Notes: generated by a model from the sequence alone, not told the origin. Counted from the first letter of the stretch, positions 16,275 through 25,157 are shown. The stretch: DNA of 64,000 nucleotides from Mycobacterium sp. E3251 (GCF_001666835.1 NZ_LZJF01000184.1:39630-103629), one strand, 5' to 3'. Program-made: numbers and translations.

Positions 16275-16358
16275 CGATCAATCGGCACGTTGTTCAAACG
16301 AAATTCAAGACACGAACCGCGTTATCGATAAGGCATTGCGATCAATCGTGATCAGCAA
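16275..16358. promoter_or_regulatory. probable LysR operator region between lysR and the EamA gene
   Basis: The divergent intergenic region holds two direct copies of CGATCAATCG (16275-16284 and 16339-16348). The second lies inside a near-palindrome at 16336-16358, TTGCgATCA-atcg-TGATcaGCAA, which fits the T-N11-A style of LysR sites. Two spaced sites between divergent genes are what LysR-type autoregulation predicts. Confidence 0.5.
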
Positions 16359-16393
16359 TAATCGTTGGACCGCGGGGGTCGGGCTGGGCCAGC

Positions 16394-17374
16394 ATGGGTC
16401 GCATGGACTTGCCCCGGATGCCGCTGACCACCGCGTCGGCGGTGACGTTCTTCTACGCGCTCGGCTATCCCATCGGAGTGCTGGCGGTGACCGCCATGGC
16501 GCCCATGGCCGCGCTGGTGCTGCGATTCGGTTTGGCCGCAATGATTCTGGCGATCTGGGCCGCGCTGGCCAAGGCGCCCTGGCCGCGAGGAGCGCAGCTC
16601 GGCCACGTCGCGGTGGTCGGCCTGCTCATCCAAGCCGTGCAGTTCTGCTGCCTCTACGAGGCCGTCCAGCTCGGATCGCCAGCGGTGCTGTGTGCGGTGG
16701 TGATCGCGATGAACCCCGTCGCCACGGCCATCCTGGCCGCCGTGTTCTTGCGCGAGCCGCTGGGATGGCACCGGGTGGCCGCGCTCGGCTTCGGCGTCAT
16801 CGCGGTGTTGGCCGCATGCGCGCGAAGGCTTGCGGCCACCCATGGGGTCGATCCGGTCATCGTGCTGCTTGGGGTTGGGTTGCTTGGGCTTTCGGCCGGC
16901 GGCGTCTATCAGCAGCGGTTCTGTGCCGGTGTCGACTTTCGGACGATGAGCGCACTGCAGAATGCGGTCGGGCTGCTTCCCGCCGCGGCGCTGGCGATGC
17001 TGACGCCGTTCACCGTGCACGACGGGCGGCAGGCCGTGATCGCAGTCGCCGGCATGGTGCTGCTGAATGCGACGTTGGCGGTGAGCCTCTACGTCCGCGC
17101 CATCAATACCCACGGAGCGGGGGCGGTGGCAATGCTGTTCGCCGTAATTCCAGCGGTCGCCGGGGTGCTGTCGTGGCTCATCCTGGGTCAACGACCGGAC
17201 GCCGGCGTCGCGGTCGGCCTGGTCTTGGGCGGCTTCGCCTGCTGGCTCAACAGCAGGGCGTCCAGGCCTCGTCGCGCGACGAAGGAGAGTGCTGAATCCA
17301 TCCGGACGTGGGAGGGGTCCCCGATAGGCCAGCCGATTCATGCGTCGTGCGGGCCGTCGACGTCGCGAAGGTAG
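16394..17374 (+). CDS. EamA/DMT-family transporter
   Basis: A 326-residue membrane protein with about ten hydrophobic helices in two repeated EamA halves (about residues 10-145 and 150-285). Motifs include PMAALVLRFGLAAMI and AIPAVAGVLSWLILGQRPD-like segments of the drug/metabolite transporter superfamily. The C-terminal tail of about 45 residues is polar. It probably exports an amino acid or metabolite. It is divergent from the LysR gene, which likely controls it. The ATG at 16394 or the one at 16403 may be used. Confidence 0.82.
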   Translation: MGRMDLPRMPLTTASAVTFFYALGYPIGVLAVTAMAPMAALVLRFGLAAMILAIWAALAKAPWPRGAQLGHVAVVGLLIQAVQFCCLYEAVQLGSPAVLCAVVIAMNPVATAILAAVFLREPLGWHRVAALGFGVIAVLAACARRLAATHGVDPVIVLLGVGLLGLSAGGVYQQRFCAGVDFRTMSALQNAVGLLPAAALAMLTPFTVHDGRQAVIAVAGMVLLNATLAVSLYVRAINTHGAGAVAMLFAVIPAVAGVLSWLILGQRPDAGVAVGLVLGGFACWLNSRASRPRRATKESAESIRTWEGSPIGQPIHASCGPSTSRR

Positions 17375-17536
17375 CACCCGCTCGGGGCTTCGGATTTGCC
17401 GCGATGCCAAGCCATTCGGCCGACCGGGGGTGGCGGGCGGACGGCGGCGATCCGGATTCTCGGCGATGTGGCAGCCGTCTCCGAGAAGTGGACAGCCATG
17501 CGCCCGGCCCCGCACACTGCGGCTACGGTGATCTCT

Positions 17537-18799
17537 ATGACGCCGGCCAGCCGTTCCTCCGCAAAGCCGGTAAAGCGCCGCCCCAAAGACCGCAAGGCGC
17601 AGATCGCCCGGGCCGCCTCAGACGCTTTCAGCGAGCTCGGCTACCACGCGGTCAGCATGGAAAACATCGCCGCTCGCGTCGGGGTCTCGGCGGCGGCGCT
17701 CTACCGGCACTCGCACGGCAAATACGACCTGTTCCGCTCCGCGGTCCTTGAACTCGGGCAGCGGCTCGTAGACGCCACGGAGTTCGCCGATCACCTGCCC
17801 GACGACGCCGATCCTGGGGAGACGCTACGTGCACTGATCGGATCGCTGATCGACACCGCGATTGTGAACCGCACCGCGGGGGGACTTTACCGGTGGGAAG
17901 GTCGCTACCTGCACGCCGAAGACCAGAGAGTGTTGTCCGAGCAGGTCAAGCTGGTCAACCGGCGTCTGCAGCGGCCGTTGATCAGCCTCCGGCCCAAACT
18001 GCAATCACGGGAGCGTTGGGTGCTCTCGGTGGCGGCGCTGAGTGTCGTCGGCAGCATCACCGACCATCGTTCCCGGCTGGGCGACGGCGAGATTCGGGCG
18101 ACGTTGGCCGACATCGCGGCCGCCGTGATGAGGTCCGACGTGCCGGTGCCACCGGCCAGCAGGCCGAAATCCCAACGGGCAGCGACGATTACGAGCGCGG
18201 TCGGTAGCTACGAATTGCTGTTGCACGAATCGGTCCGGTTGTTCAACGAACGGGGGTTCCGCGAAACCGGTATGGAGGACATCGCCACGGCTGTGGGCAT
18301 ACCGGTAGCGAGCATCTACCAGTACTTTCCGAGCAAGGCCGCGATACTGGCAGTCGCATACCGGCGCGGCGCCGACCAAGTCTCCGGTGACCTGTCCACT
18401 ATTTTGGCCGCAGGCGGTGATCCGGAGCACTCGCTCACGCAGCTGATCGATGCCTTCGTCACGCGTTCGTTCGCCAACCCAGAATTGGCCCGTGTCTACT
18501 ACACGGAGCGCAACAACCTGCCCGACACGGACGCGGTACTCCTCTACAACATCAACCGCTCCACCGTCGAGTCCTGGGCCCGGCTGGCCGTAGCGGCGCG
18601 ACCCGACCTAACGCTCGGCCGCGCTCGATACGCCGTACACGCTGCGCTCGCACTCGCCGTCGACATCGGCCAGCTCGTGATGCCCGGCCCGAGCGAGCCC
18701 GCACGCATGACGGTGCGCCGCCTGATGGAAATCACGTTGCTTGGCGAATCTGACACAACTCCCCGCAAGGCCGCTAGGGGCGGGACGCAACGCCGCTGA
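17537..18799 (+). CDS. tandem TetR/AcrR regulator (two TetR domains)
   Basis: A 420-residue protein, twice the normal TetR size. The first HTH (about residues 18-65) has RKAQIARAASDAFSELGYHAVSMENIAARVGVSAAALYRH-like features. The second (about 225-270) has LLLHESVRLFNERGFRETGMEDIATAVGIPVASIYQYF. Each is followed by a helical ligand/dimer domain, so one chain may act like a TetR dimer. The second half ends in a typical TetR C-terminal domain. The ATG at 17537 opens the first domain; earlier in-frame codons lack support. Its target is not obvious from its neighbours. Confidence 0.85.
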   Translation: MTPASRSSAKPVKRRPKDRKAQIARAASDAFSELGYHAVSMENIAARVGVSAAALYRHSHGKYDLFRSAVLELGQRLVDATEFADHLPDDADPGETLRALIGSLIDTAIVNRTAGGLYRWEGRYLHAEDQRVLSEQVKLVNRRLQRPLISLRPKLQSRERWVLSVAALSVVGSITDHRSRLGDGEIRATLADIAAAVMRSDVPVPPASRPKSQRAATITSAVGSYELLLHESVRLFNERGFRETGMEDIATAVGIPVASIYQYFPSKAAILAVAYRRGADQVSGDLSTILAAGGDPEHSLTQLIDAFVTRSFANPELARVYYTERNNLPDTDAVLLYNINRSTVESWARLAVAARPDLTLGRARYAVHAALALAVDIGQLVMPGPSEPARMTVRRLMEITLLGESDTTPRKAARGGTQRR

Positions 18800-18853
18800 G
18801 TCCACGGGGATGCACGCCGACTTCAGGTCGGAATGACGCTGCACTTGTTCTGG

Positions 18854-18871
18854 CGTCACTAAAGCGTGACG
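18854..18871. repeat. short inverted repeat after the tandem tetR gene
   Basis: CGTCAC-N6-GTGACG, a perfect 6-bp inverted repeat 55 bp after the tetR stop, in an otherwise featureless gap (18800-19067). It may be a weak terminator or an operator for the following small membrane genes. Confidence 0.3.
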
Positions 18872-19067
18872 GCACGCCAGGCTGTCCCTAACACCATGCC
18901 GCTCAGGAAAACCTCTCGACCGGATGAATGGCTCCATGGCAACGAACGCTACCCAATATCTCGAATCGTGATTAACATAGTCGCCATCCGTACCGGGCGT
19001 CACGGACTCTCCACCTTGCTCTTGCGCCGACGCGCCCGGGGGAGGTTGCCGCGCGAAAGGCACGCCG

Positions 19068-19292
19068 ATGCTGCACAGGCTTCGCCAACTACTGGACTAC
19101 CAGTTGACGATCGCCGAGCTACTGGGCCTGGCCGTCCTGCTGGGCACGCCGTATCTGATCGTGGGCGTGATCTGGTCGTCCACCCATACGAGCCATCTAC
19201 GTGACATGCACGGGATCGATTTGGTGGTGTCCTTTCTCGGCTCAATCGTGTCCTGGCCCGTGCTGCTGTTTGCCAACGTCTGCATGACGTAA
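19068..19292 (+). CDS. small membrane protein, 74 residues
   Basis: A 74-residue protein with two likely membrane helices (about residues 15-37, LLGLAVLLGTPYLIVGVIW, and about 50-70, VVSFLGSIVSWPVLLFANV). A short extracytoplasmic loop contains HTSHLRDMHG. The start ATG at 19068 follows GAAAGG. It precedes another membrane protein gene by 8 bp, so the two likely form a unit. No family is recognised. Confidence 0.65.
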   Translation: MLHRLRQLLDYQLTIAELLGLAVLLGTPYLIVGVIWSSTHTSHLRDMHGIDLVVSFLGSIVSWPVLLFANVCMT

Positions 19293-19300
19293 GAATCGAC

Positions 19301-19690
19301 ATGACTAGACGCGGGCCCCTGGTTTTCTCGGTGGCCATAGTGGCCTTGGCCGCAGGACTTTTCGCGCTGCGCTTTCCGGTCTTCATCGACGCGTACGACC
19401 AGTACGGCTGGCAAGTCAAGTGCGGCAGCGGATTCACCACCGACCTGACCCAAGCGTCGAGTGCCGACAACGGACCAGATCATGTGGTCCGATCAACCGG
19501 CGCCTCGCGCTCGAATTACGTTGCACGATGTGATGACGCGCTGACGATCCGGCGCGCGTGGGCAATCCCCACGGCAGCCTTAGGCGGCCTCACACTGACA
19601 TGGCTGGCCACGATGGCACTCGCACACGACCGGCGGCGCACCGAAGTCGTTACTGATCATCCAATGGCTGACCACCTGCGTGATCCGTGA
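19301..19690 (+). CDS. membrane protein with extracytoplasmic loop, 129 residues
   Basis: A 129-residue protein with two transmembrane segments (about residues 7-27 and 90-107). They flank a roughly 60-residue outer loop with two cysteines (KCGSGF and ARCDD) that could form a disulphide. The pair with the 74-residue gene just upstream suggests a two-component membrane complex. I do not recognise the family or a function. Confidence 0.65.
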   Translation: MTRRGPLVFSVAIVALAAGLFALRFPVFIDAYDQYGWQVKCGSGFTTDLTQASSADNGPDHVVRSTGASRSNYVARCDDALTIRRAWAIPTAALGGLTLTWLATMALAHDRRRTEVVTDHPMADHLRDP

Positions 19691-19756
19691 TCTCCCACGG
19701 AGAACAGATGGCGATGATCGCGCCGGCGCGACAGCCCGGTCCGCTGGCAAAACCAC

Positions 19757-19924
19757 CTACCGTGTGCTCTCGTCAGGCAGGTCACGCCGGGACTGGTGCA
19801 ATCCCGGGGCGTCCGGGTCATCGTCCTGGTGATCCAGTTGCTCCTGCAACTTGCGCTGTTCCTCGGTCGCCTGCCTGGCGTCCTCGGGGGCGGGTGATGG
19901 GTCGAAATTGACTTGCTGGTCCAC
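19757..19924 (-). CDS. small hydrophilic protein, 55 residues
   Basis: A GTG-started frame on the minus strand encodes a 55-residue protein rich in Asp, Glu and Gln (VDQQVNFDPSPAPEDARQ and EEQRKLQEQLDHQDDDPD, ending ESTR). It is preceded by AGGAGA at proper spacing. Composition and codon use look real, and no larger gene covers this 300-bp stretch. It has no membrane segment. Family unknown. Confidence 0.6.
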   Translation of the reverse strand: MDQQVNFDPSPAPEDARQATEEQRKLQEQLDHQDDDPDAPGLHQSRRDLPDESTR

Positions 19925-20009
19925 GTGGGATCTCCTCTGAGCGTCTGCGTGCTCCAGTCAGGGTCTCCCGAATCCCACGCACCGAAACCTGTCGGCTGTC
20001 CGTGGCCGG

Positions 20010-20699
20010 CTAGCCGAGGTGCGCGGACAGCAGCCAGGCCCCCATCGACTTGCGGCCGTTGCCCTCGTCGCGGATGTTTGCACCCCCGAAGGCCTGGAAG
20101 CCTTCCAGGAAGCTGTCGGGCACGTTGGCGTGAATCCGGGCCGGCCGTATGTCGTCAACCACCCAGTATTTGGAGACCACGTCCCGTAGCTCGTCCTCGG
20201 TGACCGCGTTGACCGGGCCGTCGGCCGGCATGCCCGCGCGGTCGAAGACGAGCACGAAGTAGGAGGCGCCCGGCGCGGCGGCACGCACAATGGACTGCTG
20301 ATAGCCCTCGCGCAACTCGACGGGCATCGAGTGAAAAAGGGTGCTGTCGACGATGGTGCCGAAGCGCCCGTCGTAACCGCCGAAAGCACTGATGTCGGCG
20401 ACGTCGAACGTGGCATTGGCCAGGCCGCGCCTGGCGGCCTTCTCGCGTGCCAGTTTGATGGCGGTGGGTGACTGGTCCAGGCCCACCGTGGTGAATCCGC
20501 GCTCGGCGAGGAACAACGACACCGCCGCCTCCCCGCACCCCGCATCGAGCACGTCGCCATGGAACTTGCCGGCCTCGATGAGGGCCGCGATCTCCGGTTG
20601 CGGCTCGCCGATGCTCCACGGCGGCCGATTGCCTTCACCCATCTCGGGGGCCTCGCCCCGGTAGGCGGATTCGAACATATCTTGAGTCGGCTGAGACAT
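20010..20699 (-). CDS. class I SAM-dependent methyltransferase
   Basis: A 229-residue protein with motif I VLDAGCGEAAVSLFLAERG (about residues 50-68), the acidic VGLDQSP after strand 2, and DVADISAFGGYDGRFGTIVDS. It resembles a group of mycobacterial methyltransferases such as Rv1405c; the substrate is unknown. The ATG at 20699 gives a normal N-terminus (MSQPTQDMFESAYRG). A strong promoter ends only 7 bp upstream, so the message is probably leaderless. It lies downstream of another methyltransferase gene on the same strand. Confidence 0.85.
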   Translation of the reverse strand: MSQPTQDMFESAYRGEAPEMGEGNRPPWSIGEPQPEIAALIEAGKFHGDVLDAGCGEAAVSLFLAERGFTTVGLDQSPTAIKLAREKAARRGLANATFDVADISAFGGYDGRFGTIVDSTLFHSMPVELREGYQQSIVRAAAPGASYFVLVFDRAGMPADGPVNAVTEDELRDVVSKYWVVDDIRPARIHANVPDSFLEGFQAFGGANIRDEGNGRKSMGAWLLSAHLG

Positions 20700-20706
20700 A
20701 CGACCC

Positions 20707-20735
20707 TTTATATCAACGCGCCTGATATATGTCAA
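20707..20735 (-). promoter_or_regulatory. consensus promoter with inverted repeat, leaderless start of the methyltransferase
   Basis: On the minus strand TTGACA (20735-20730), a 17-bp spacer and TATAAA (20712-20707) form a near-perfect housekeeping promoter. The start codon follows after 7 bp. A perfect inverted repeat TATATCA-N7-TGATATA (20709-20729) fills the spacer and touches the -10 box, an ideal repressor operator. Confidence 0.7.
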
Positions 20736-20761
20736 CGACCCTGATGCGTGCCAATCCGGAC

Positions 20762-21661
20762 TTACCCGAGGGTCGCCGTCAGGTAACCGGAGTCTTCGCC
20801 GAACGAAGCCAGCTCGTCATCGGGCACCTGGAACCCATGGGCGGCGAAGGCCTGGTCGGTTGTCCGGATGTCGACGCGCCAGCCATGCCCGGCCAGGTAC
20901 TCGGCCGCGGTGTTGCGGTCGCCGGTGTAGAAGAGTTCGGCCAGGTTGATCTTGGAGCCGAGACGCTGCGACCGTTCGGTCAGCTTCTGCGCCCAGTCCG
21001 ACGGAATGTTGCGCAGATCCATGTGCTCGGTGGCGATCCGGCTGCCCGTCGCCGACAAGGCGACGATGTTGTCGAACAAGCGGTCCTGCGCCTCGGGCGG
21101 TAGGTAGACCAGCAGGCCTTCGGCGCTCCAGGCCGTCGGCGCCGTCGCGTCGAGTCCGGCCTCGACCAGCGCGGCCGGCCAGTCCTCGCGCAGGTCGATC
21201 GCCACCGTGCGGCGCTCAGCGGTGGGTGCGGCACCCAGCTCGGCCAGTACCCGCGTCTTGAACTCGATCACCTCGGGCTGGTCGATCTCGTAGACAATTG
21301 TTCCCGCCGGCCAGGCCAGCCGATAGGCCCTGGTGTCCAGTCCGGACGCCAGAATCACCGCCTGACGAATACCGGATTCGGTTGCCTGCGTGAAGAAGTC
21401 GTCGAAGTAGCGGGTGCGCACCGTAATCTGTTCGTTCACGGCCCGGCGGTTCAGCAGGGGATCGTCGGACCGGTCGACCTCGTGATCGATGAGCTTGACG
21501 AAGACGTCGCTGCCTACGGCGCGAACCAGGGGATCGGCGAAGGGGTCGTTCAGCAGGGGGTCCGGCCCCTGCGAGGCGATCGCCCGTTGCGCGGCGACCG
21601 CCGTCGCGGTCGCTCCGACGCTGGAGGCCAAATCCCACGTGTCGTTCTCGGTGCGGGCCAC
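20762..21661 (-). CDS. putative SAM-dependent methyltransferase, mycobacterial LCMT-like family (TIGR00027 type)
   Basis: A 299-residue protein of the large mycobacterial family with the opening MARTENDTWDLASSVGATATAVAA. Family motifs include DPLLNDPFADPLVRAVG, TRYFDDFF, VILASGLDTRAYRLAWP (SAM site), VYEIDQPEVIEFK and WSAEGLLVYLPP. These proteins are related to leucine carboxyl methyltransferases, but their substrates are mostly unknown. The GTG at 21661 follows GGGGAGGAGG. A second methyltransferase gene follows after 62 bp under its own promoter. Confidence 0.9.
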   Translation of the reverse strand: MARTENDTWDLASSVGATATAVAAQRAIASQGPDPLLNDPFADPLVRAVGSDVFVKLIDHEVDRSDDPLLNRRAVNEQITVRTRYFDDFFTQATESGIRQAVILASGLDTRAYRLAWPAGTIVYEIDQPEVIEFKTRVLAELGAAPTAERRTVAIDLREDWPAALVEAGLDATAPTAWSAEGLLVYLPPEAQDRLFDNIVALSATGSRIATEHMDLRNIPSDWAQKLTERSQRLGSKINLAELFYTGDRNTAAEYLAGHGWRVDIRTTDQAFAAHGFQVPDDELASFGEDSGYLTATLG

Positions 21662-21681
21662 TACCCGCCTCCTCCCCGCTA

Positions 21682-21706
21682 TTAGTTAGCTCATTTAAGC
21701 GACTAA
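21682..21706. promoter_or_regulatory. imperfect inverted repeat upstream of the LCMT-like gene
   Basis: The bases between the methyltransferase start and the divergent nitroreductase gene contain TTAGTCGCT facing AGCTAACTAA, imperfect by one inserted base. It resembles a TetR-type operator. No cognate regulator gene is adjacent. Confidence 0.35.
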
Positions 21707-21787
21707 GCCCACTCTACGCTTCCTGGACCGACCATTCGCCGATGCGCCCGGGGGTGACGAAGGCGCGACGACGTGTTGAGATCAGGT

Positions 21788-22210
21788 ATGGCCGACGACA
21801 TCGAATTGAGCCCGAGGGACTGGGTACGCGAGCAGACCGAGCAGATCTTGAAACAGGGCACGACCGATGGGGTCGAGATTCTCGATCGGCCCGTCGTCCT
21901 GGTGACGGTCACCGGGGCGAAGTCCGGCAAAAAGCGTTACGTGCCAATGATGCGCGTCGAGAGCGAGGGTCGTTACGCGATGGTCGCGTCGAAAGGCGGC
22001 GCCCCCGCGCATCCGTCGTGGTATTTCAATCTGAAAGCCAATCCCGAGGTCACGTTGCAGGATGGCGAGAGGGCCGTCGCGCTGAGGGCACGCGAGCTCG
22101 CGGGGTTGGAGCGCGAGCAGTGGTGGAAGCGGGCCGTCGAAGCCTATCCGCCCTACGCGGAATATCAGACCAAGACGACGAGGCAGATACCGGTCTTCGT
22201 GCTGGAGTAA
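21788..22210 (+). CDS. Ddn-family deazaflavin (F420)-dependent nitroreductase
   Basis: A 140-residue protein starting MADDIELSPRDWVREQTEQIL. It has the family segments VVLVTVTGAKSGKKRYVPMMRVE, GAPAHPSWYFNLKANPEV and YAEYQTKTTRQIPVFVLE. This split beta-barrel family includes M. tuberculosis Ddn, which activates nitroimidazoles, and F420-dependent quinone reductases. Length and motifs fit a functional enzyme. It is divergent from the methyltransferase gene. The following 282 bp up to the SulP gene show no gene. Confidence 0.87.
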   Translation: MADDIELSPRDWVREQTEQILKQGTTDGVEILDRPVVLVTVTGAKSGKKRYVPMMRVESEGRYAMVASKGGAPAHPSWYFNLKANPEVTLQDGERAVALRARELAGLEREQWWKRAVEAYPPYAEYQTKTTRQIPVFVLE

Positions 22211-22492
22211 TGAACCGCGCGTCAACCTGTTTCGGTAAATAGCGCCGCCGGATATTTCACCGCCGCCCACGGCAAAAGATTTGCATTCGATATGCGGGCG
22301 GGCCGTCAGGTTGCGAGCCGCTTGACTGCCCCATACGTTCGATATGCATAAGGCCGTACACGCCTGGCACAACAACGACGTTTGTGGCGATCAGAAATTA
22401 CCAGTGCCACAGGGCTTTACATCGCAACGATCCGGGCGCATCACGGGCTGATATCCGGCGCGCTTCCTCATGCACATCTCCAGGGAGGGCCG

Positions 22493-24058
22493 ATGCAACA
22501 CGCCGGGACGGCGGGTCGACAAGACTCCGAAACAGGTCAATCAACTCGAGCTGACCGGTGGGGTGCGGCCATGCAATATGACTTGCCGGCCTCGTTTGTG
22601 GTTTTCCTGGTGGCGCTTCCGTTGTCACTCGGGATCGCGATCGCCTCGGACGCGCCAGTACTATCCGGCTTGATAGCGGCGATCGTCGGCGGGATCGTCG
22701 CCGGGTGTATCGGCGGATCACCGTTGCAGGTCAGTGGTCCGGCCGCTGGGCTCACGGTGGTCGTCGCCGACCTGGTCTCCCAGTTTGGCTGGGCGGTAAC
22801 CTGTTTGATCACGGTGATCGCGGGAGGACTGCAGGTCATGCTGGGAATCAGCCGGATTGCGCGCGCCGCCTTGGCGATCTCACCGGTTGTCGTGCACGCC
22901 ATGCTGGCCGGCATCGGAATCACCATCGCGCTGCAGCAGGTGCACGTATTGCTGGGCGGCGAATCGCAGAGCTCGGCCTGGACAAACGTCATCGGCCTGC
23001 CTGCGCAGATCGTCGGCGCGCACCTGCCGGGGCTCGTGCTGGGCCTGCTCGTCATCGCCATTCTGATCGCCTGGCGGCGGGCGCCGGCGCGATTGGCCAA
23101 GATCCCTGGCCCACTGATCGCCATCGTCGTCGTTACGATCATGTCGGTCACGTTGCCGTTCAACGTATCCCGCATCAGGTTGGAAGGCTCGGTGCTGGAG
23201 GCGCTGCAGCTGCCGCAACTCCCGGATGGGAATTGGGGGGCCGTCGTGATCGCGGTGATCACTGTCACGCTGATCACCAGCGTTCAGAGCCTGCTGACCG
23301 CGGTCTCGATCGACCGCATGCACACTGGGCAGCGCACCGATTTCAACCGCGAGCTGATCGGACAGGGCGCGGCCAACATGGCGTCCGGCGCAATCGGCGG
23401 GCTTCCCATCGCCGGCGTGATCGTGCGCAGCGCGGCTAATGTCAACGCGGGAGCCAAAACCCGTGCCTCGACGATCATGCACGGGGTCTGGATTCTGCTG
23501 TTTGCCGTCCCGTTCGCGGGATTGGTCGAACAGATCCCGACCGCGGCGCTCGCCGGCTTGCTCATCGTCATCGGTATCGAGCTGCTCAAGCCTGCGCACA
23601 TCGAGACAGCCTTGCGCAACGGCGATCTCATGGTCTATCTGGTGACCATTGCCGGTGTCGTTTTCCTGAACCTGTTGCACGGCGTCATGATCGGGCTGGC
23701 CGTGGCGATCGTGGTGACCGGATGGCGGGTGGTTCGGGCCAGGGTGGAGGCCAGGCATGTGGGCGACGAATGGCATGTGTTCATCGAAGGGGCGTGCACG
23801 TTCCTGGCCCTGCCCCGGCTGACGGGTGTTCTCGCGACGATCCCCGAACGCACCAGGGTCACCGTCCACCTGACGGCCAACTACCTCGATCACGCTGCCC
23901 ACCAAGCCATCAGCGACTGGCAGCGTCGGCACTGTGCCACGGGGGGAGCGGTGACGGTTGACAGCGGACCGATGGAATCCTATGGGGGCGTGCGTAAGCC
24001 GTCCAAGGCCAACCGTCGCGCGGTTCACCTCAGCTTGGTCGAAGCGGACACTGGCTAG
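22493..24058 (+). CDS. SulP-family inorganic anion transporter
   Basis: A 521-residue membrane protein. About 10-12 hydrophobic helices span residues 30-430, with SulP signatures (DLPASFVVFLVALPLSLGIAIA, SGPAAGLTVVVADLV and GGLPIAGVIVRSAANVNAGAKTR). A C-terminal STAS-like stretch (about 440-490) contains EGACTFLALPRLTGVL. It would import sulfate, bicarbonate or another anion. Unlike some mycobacterial paralogues it has no fused carbonic anhydrase. The ATG at 22493 follows AGGGAGG; a start 37 codons upstream lacks a ribosome binding site. Confidence 0.88.
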   Translation: MQHAGTAGRQDSETGQSTRADRWGAAMQYDLPASFVVFLVALPLSLGIAIASDAPVLSGLIAAIVGGIVAGCIGGSPLQVSGPAAGLTVVVADLVSQFGWAVTCLITVIAGGLQVMLGISRIARAALAISPVVVHAMLAGIGITIALQQVHVLLGGESQSSAWTNVIGLPAQIVGAHLPGLVLGLLVIAILIAWRRAPARLAKIPGPLIAIVVVTIMSVTLPFNVSRIRLEGSVLEALQLPQLPDGNWGAVVIAVITVTLITSVQSLLTAVSIDRMHTGQRTDFNRELIGQGAANMASGAIGGLPIAGVIVRSAANVNAGAKTRASTIMHGVWILLFAVPFAGLVEQIPTAALAGLLIVIGIELLKPAHIETALRNGDLMVYLVTIAGVVFLNLLHGVMIGLAVAIVVTGWRVVRARVEARHVGDEWHVFIEGACTFLALPRLTGVLATIPERTRVTVHLTANYLDHAAHQAISDWQRRHCATGGAVTVDSGPMESYGGVRKPSKANRRAVHLSLVEADTG

Positions 24059-24099
24059 CTCCGTCGCCACGCTCAGGACGCGTAGGCCGTAGGGTTCCG

Positions 24100-24957
24100 C
24101 TACGTCAGGTCGGCGGCGATCCGCTTCAGCACGGCAAGGTGATCATCGACGGTCGCCAGCCCGGCGTTCATCGTGTTGACCGACAAGTGAGTGGCGCCCG
24201 CGGCCCGCCAGGCCGCGATGTCGGCGGCGGTCTTTTCGCGGTCGCCGGTCCAGCTCACGCGACCTTCCATGCCAAGGCTTTCCGCGTCGCGGCCGGCGGC
24301 CGCGGCCGCGCGCCGCACCTGTTCTCTCGCGTGGTCGAGCCCGCGGCCGGGAGCCGTCATCGGGAACCAGCCGTCCGCAAGCCGGCCCGCACGTTCCAGT
24401 CCCCGGTCGGAGGCCGCGCCGATCCACACGGGAATCGGGCGCTGGGTGGGCAACGGGGCCAGCCCCGCCGCGGTCACCGTGTGGTACTGCCCGTCGAACG
24501 TGACCGATCGTTCGGTCCACAACCGGCGCAACAGCTCGAGCTGCTCCTCGGAGCGCTTGCCGCGATTGGTGAACTTCTCGCCCAGCGCCTCGTATTCGAC
24601 CGCGTTCCAGCCCAATCCGACGCCGAGCCGGAACCGGCCGCCGGTGAGCAGATCCACCTCGGCGGCCTGCTTGGCCACCAGCGCCGTCTGTCGCTGCGGC
24701 AGGATGATGACGCCGGTGACGAGCTCGAGCGACGTGATCGCGGCCAGGTAGCCGAACATGACGAACGGCTCATGAAATGTCGAGTCGATGTCGTAGGGGC
24801 CGTCCCACCCCTGGTGCACGTTCGGGTCGGCGCCCACCACGTGGTCGTAGGCGAGGATGTGGGTGAATCCGAGTCCTTCGACGCCCTCGCCGTACGCGCG
24901 CACGACCGCGGGGTCTCCGCCGAGCTCGGTTTGCGGGAACACAACTCCTATGCGCAT
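24100..24957 (-). CDS. LLM-class F420-dependent oxidoreductase
   Basis: A 285-residue luciferase-like protein. It starts MRIGVVFPQTELGGDP and contains LEL VTGVIILPQRQTALVAKQAAEVDLL, GGRFRLGVGLGWNAVEYEALG and PIPVWIGAASDRGLERAGRLADGW. These define the F420 subgroup with a TIGR03619-like layout. The substrate is unknown. The ATG at 24957 is the family start; one five codons upstream is also possible. It is convergent with sulP and divergent from a 2-hydroxyacid dehydrogenase. Confidence 0.87.
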   Translation of the reverse strand: MRIGVVFPQTELGGDPAVVRAYGEGVEGLGFTHILAYDHVVGADPNVHQGWDGPYDIDSTFHEPFVMFGYLAAITSLELVTGVIILPQRQTALVAKQAAEVDLLTGGRFRLGVGLGWNAVEYEALGEKFTNRGKRSEEQLELLRRLWTERSVTFDGQYHTVTAAGLAPLPTQRPIPVWIGAASDRGLERAGRLADGWFPMTAPGRGLDHAREQVRRAAAAAGRDAESLGMEGRVSWTGDREKTAADIAAWRAAGATHLSVNTMNAGLATVDDHLAVLKRIAADLT

Positions 24958-25157
24958 TGGCGGTGCAACCAAGCCGCAGCGGAATTGCTTCCCGCGCGCG
25001 ATGAAAAAGTCTGGGACGGTGCCGTCTTCGCGCCTCTCGGCAAGTGGTCGCTCGAAGCGACGGTTTTGAGGTGGTACCCGGGGGAATGTCCGACACCGTC
25101 GGGTCCTTCAACGAAGGGTGCCGCCCGAATATTTCGCCGAGACCCGATGATGGTCGG

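Noticed and set aside
22880..24070. A 396-residue antisense frame across the SulP gene
   Set aside because: Its translation is a low-complexity shadow typical of GC-rich DNA, while the sense strand encodes a complete transporter.
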